A stretch of DNA of 64,000 bases. Source: Mobilitalea torta. Lineage in GTDB: Bacteria > Bacillota > Clostridia > Lachnospirales > Lachnospiraceae. Location of the stretch: positions 1-64,000 of the forward strand of contig NZ_JBNPXH010000016.1 of assembly GCF_050433395.1 (NCBI RefSeq), given 5' to 3'. The notes under the pieces are model-generated. The model did not search any database. It was not told where the DNA came from and saw only the letters and a list, made by a program, of their open reading frames with translations. Shown piece after piece: positions 61,908-64,000 of the stretch; the stretch's first letter is position 1, and each line of letters begins with the position of its first letter. Position numbers and translations under genes: made by a program.

Positions 61908-63787
61908 TGGCCACATTAGATGCAGCACTTAGATTATATGATGGATATTCAGAAACGATAAATCAAGTGATACAAAGTACTAATATTGCAACCTATGAAA
62001 TATCACAGACCAGTATGGCTGTTGATAACCTGAACATAAATCTTGGTAAAACGGGCGACAAAGCGGCTTCAGCCAGTGCGGGCCTAAAAAAAGTTCTTAA
62101 GGCGGGTATGGGCATAGCGAAACAATATATGAAAATAGCCGATGCATATATGAATACCGCGGCCGGACTGGAATCCATCAACGATGGATCGCAAACACAG
62201 GCGGAACTGCAGGATAAGGTATTCGCGGCGGCAGATAGGGCGAATGGATCCTATGCCAGTATGGCTGCTTCAGTAAAACAGCTTGGCATGACTGCAGAAG
62301 ATGCTTTCCCCACTAATGATGAAGCGATAGCGTTTGTTGAGCTGGTTCAAAAATCAATGAAAATCGGCGGTGTCAGCGAGGCGGAACAGGGTGGGGCAAT
62401 GATGCAGTTGTCTCAGACAATGGGAAAAGGAACATTAACAGGGGATCAGTTTAGTTCAATAGCAGAAAAGGTACCTTTGGTTTTTGAAGCGGTTTCCAAA
62501 TACATGGGTAAGTCTGGAAGTGAAGTGAAAAAATTGGCCTCGGATGGAGTTATCACCGCGGATATAATAAAAAATGCTATGTTTGGCATGAGTAATGAGA
62601 TCAATGGTCAGTTTGAAGCGATGGACATGACCTTTGGTGAAGTGTGGAATAAAATTAAAAATGCTGCCTTAAAGGCATTCGGTCCTATAATCGAAAAAAT
62701 AAGCACGTTTATTAATTCACCGGCATTTATGGATGTGATTAATATTGTTATTACAGGCCTGAATATTCTGTCACTTGCAGTTGGCGGATTAATTGATTTT
62801 CTGGTTGGAAATTGGCCGATTATAAGATCAATTTTGCTGGCTATTGGAATGTTTCTCATATTTCAGCTGATTGGATATCTGATGGCAGCTATTACTGTTT
62901 TGATCGCCCATGTAGCGCTATGGTGGTCTATGAATACCCCGATTCTTGCCGTAATAGGCACGATTCTCCTTATTATTAATGCCCTTATGTCCATGGGAGT
63001 GACATTTGAGGACATCTTTGGATTTATTGGCGGCGTAGTCGGTGTAGCGGTAGCAGGCATATGGAATCTATTTGTCGGACTGTTTGAATTTCTTTTAGGC
63101 ATACTTAATTTTATAGTTAATCCATTTATCAATTTGGCAAATTTTATCGGTAACGTATTCAGCAACCCGGTGTCTTCCATCGTATACTTATTCCAGGGTA
63201 TGGCAGACACCGTATTAGGTATAATTGAAGCGATAGCCAACACCATTGATGCCGTATTTGGGAGTAATCTTGGGGAGACGGTATCAGGATGGAGAACGGA
63301 CCTTAAAAATATGGCTGATAAATATGTGGCCAAACGTGCACCGGATGAAAACTATCAGAAACTAATTGATAATAAAAATTGGACGGCGGAATCCTTCGGG
63401 ATAAAGAGGATGGATTACAAAGAATCGTGGAATAAGGGGGAATCGGTAGGAAAAAGTGTTTATTCCGATCTTTCTGAGAAAATCAAGGGTCTTACGGACC
63501 AATTTACACAGAAGGATGATAAAGGAACCGCATCTAATCCCACGGTGGTTAAAGGTTTTGGCAGTGGCGGCAAAGTAGATGTGAATATGGCGACAGAGGA
63601 TTTAAAATATCTCAGAGACATAGCTGAGCGTGAATATATCAATAAATTCAGCACAGCAACCCTGGCACCCAATGTACAGATCTCCTTTGGTGATGTACAT
63701 GAAACAGCTGACATGGCAAAACTAAAGGGAACCCTGGAACAGATGATGCGTGAAGAGATTGCAGTTGCAGCAGAGGGGGTGTTTTAA
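61907..63787 (+). CDS. Tape measure protein
   Basis: 626 residues. An N-terminal tape-measure domain (about 55-260: KVLKAGMGIAKQYMKIADAY, QLSQTMGKGTLTGDQFSSIA, LASDGVITADIIKNAMFGMS) is followed by membrane-like hydrophobic segments (about 285-440) and a helical end. Tape length sets tail length; 626 residues is short against the roughly 1,300 of PBSX XkdO and implies a short tail. The stop overlaps the next ATG. Confidence 0.92.
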   Translation: MATLDAALRLYDGYSETINQVIQSTNIATYEISQTSMAVDNLNINLGKTGDKAASASAGLKKVLKAGMGIAKQYMKIADAYMNTAAGLESINDGSQTQAELQDKVFAAADRANGSYASMAASVKQLGMTAEDAFPTNDEAIAFVELVQKSMKIGGVSEAEQGGAMMQLSQTMGKGTLTGDQFSSIAEKVPLVFEAVSKYMGKSGSEVKKLASDGVITADIIKNAMFGMSNEINGQFEAMDMTFGEVWNKIKNAALKAFGPIIEKISTFINSPAFMDVINIVITGLNILSLAVGGLIDFLVGNWPIIRSILLAIGMFLIFQLIGYLMAAITVLIAHVALWWSMNTPILAVIGTILLIINALMSMGVTFEDIFGFIGGVVGVAVAGIWNLFVGLFEFLLGILNFIVNPFINLANFIGNVFSNPVSSIVYLFQGMADTVLGIIEAIANTIDAVFGSNLGETVSGWRTDLKNMADKYVAKRAPDENYQKLIDNKNWTAESFGIKRMDYKESWNKGESVGKSVYSDLSEKIKGLTDQFTQKDDKGTASNPTVVKGFGSGGKVDVNMATEDLKYLRDIAEREYINKFSTATLAPNVQISFGDVHETADMAKLKGTLEQMMREEIAVAAEGVF

Positions 63788-64000
63788 TGAGTTATGCGGT
63801 ATGGTTTAAGCGTAACAGAACAATTTATAAGCTTCCGGTCAATCCGGAGGAAATTGAGATATCCTCTGCCTTGGCAGTGGAAAAGTATGAGGTGCTGAGG
63901 CAGGGACAGATCGCGGTTCCGGTAAATATGGAACTGGCGGAATACTCCTTTGAAACGGAGCTTCCCTGTACTGCTTATCATTATGTTACAACATCGAATG
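63787..64000 (+). CDS. XkdP-like LysM tail protein, cut by the window end
   Basis: 71 codons visible (YAVWFKRNRTIYKLPVNPEE, EISSALAVEKYEVLRQGQIA, YSFETELP). This matches the N-terminus of XkdP-type proteins, which have a C-terminal LysM domain and link tape measure to baseplate; the LysM part lies beyond the window. It overlaps the tape measure stop by one base. Confidence 0.82.
   Translation, partial: MSYAVWFKRNRTIYKLPVNPEEIEISSALAVEKYEVLRQGQIAVPVNMELAEYSFETELPCTAYHYVTTSN

Overview
The window looks like a chromosomal stretch of a low-to-moderate-GC Firmicute, most probably a Clostridia/Lachnospiraceae-type anaerobe. Reasons: strong AGGAGG ribosome sites, Firmicute-type TTGACA/TATAAT promoters, LRR_5 and GLUG/SLH surface proteins, ECF-sigma/anti-sigma pairs, TraX-like membrane proteins and Tn4451/Tn5397-like mobile-element debris. 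This placement is inference from gene content; no rRNA or species marker is present.

Layout. (1) About 1-11.9 kb: wreck of a conjugative/mobilizable element. It holds a frameshifted sigma-like regulator, a very large secreted SLH/GLUG surface protein, a divergent TetR regulator, a truncated IS110 transposase that keeps its upstream end, and the C-terminal piece of a large serine recombinase. (2) 12.4-17.3 kb: a decayed exopolysaccharide locus (two DUF1919 genes, a Wzy-like polymerase broken by a 409-bp IS66 derivative and by an amber codon, a GT4 glycosyltransferase, a frameshifted phosphoesterase). (3) 17.4-20.4 kb: a nucleotidyltransferase-like gene and GNAT acetyltransferases. (4) 20.4-26.4 kb: a compact operon of an S24/LexA-like repressor, a TerB_N/TerB_C protein, a BrxD-like (DUF2791) ATPase and an Lhr/BrxHI-like helicase, a candidate defence module. 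(5) 26.6-38.4 kb: mostly ordinary chromosome: Nudix, hydrolase, GNAT, a decayed phosphoesterase, an LRR_5 secreted protein, MerR plus aldo/keto reductase, a TraX-like protein, and a response regulator/ABC transporter/histidine kinase locus of the antimicrobial-peptide type.

(6) 38,676-51,555: a 12.8-kb integrated element bounded by perfect 69-bp direct repeats, the left one being the 3' part of an intact tRNA-Thr(CGU). It has a tyrosine integrase, a type I toxin-antitoxin-like pair, divergent CI/Cro-type regulators with clear operators, an excisionase-like protein, a primase-polymerase/helicase with a 9-bp iteron array, many small genes, a DUF4417 gene, its own sigma-70-family factor and a P63C-domain protein beside attR. 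It has no capsid, tail, terminase or lysis genes, which fits a phage satellite or phage-inducible-island-like element.

(7) 51.7-57.1 kb: chromosomal genes including an ECF sigma factor overlapping an unusual membrane-anchored serpin with an anti-sigma-like N-terminus, a zincin-like membrane protein, a methyltransferase/TetR/zinc-ribbon operon and a TM2 protein. (8) 57.1-64 kb (runs off the edge): an ImmA/ImmR-Cro switch with at least four operators, an ArpU/DUF1492-like late activator, then directly a contractile-tail module (tail terminator, sheath, tube, chaperone with a classical -1 slippery site, tape measure, XkdP-like LysM protein). No integrase, terminase, portal or capsid gene lies between switch and tail, so this may be a tailocin (R-type bacteriocin) rather than a complete prophage.

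My strongest candidates for something new are the head-less tail locus, the satellite-like element, the TerB/ATPase/helicase operon, and the sigma/serpin pair.
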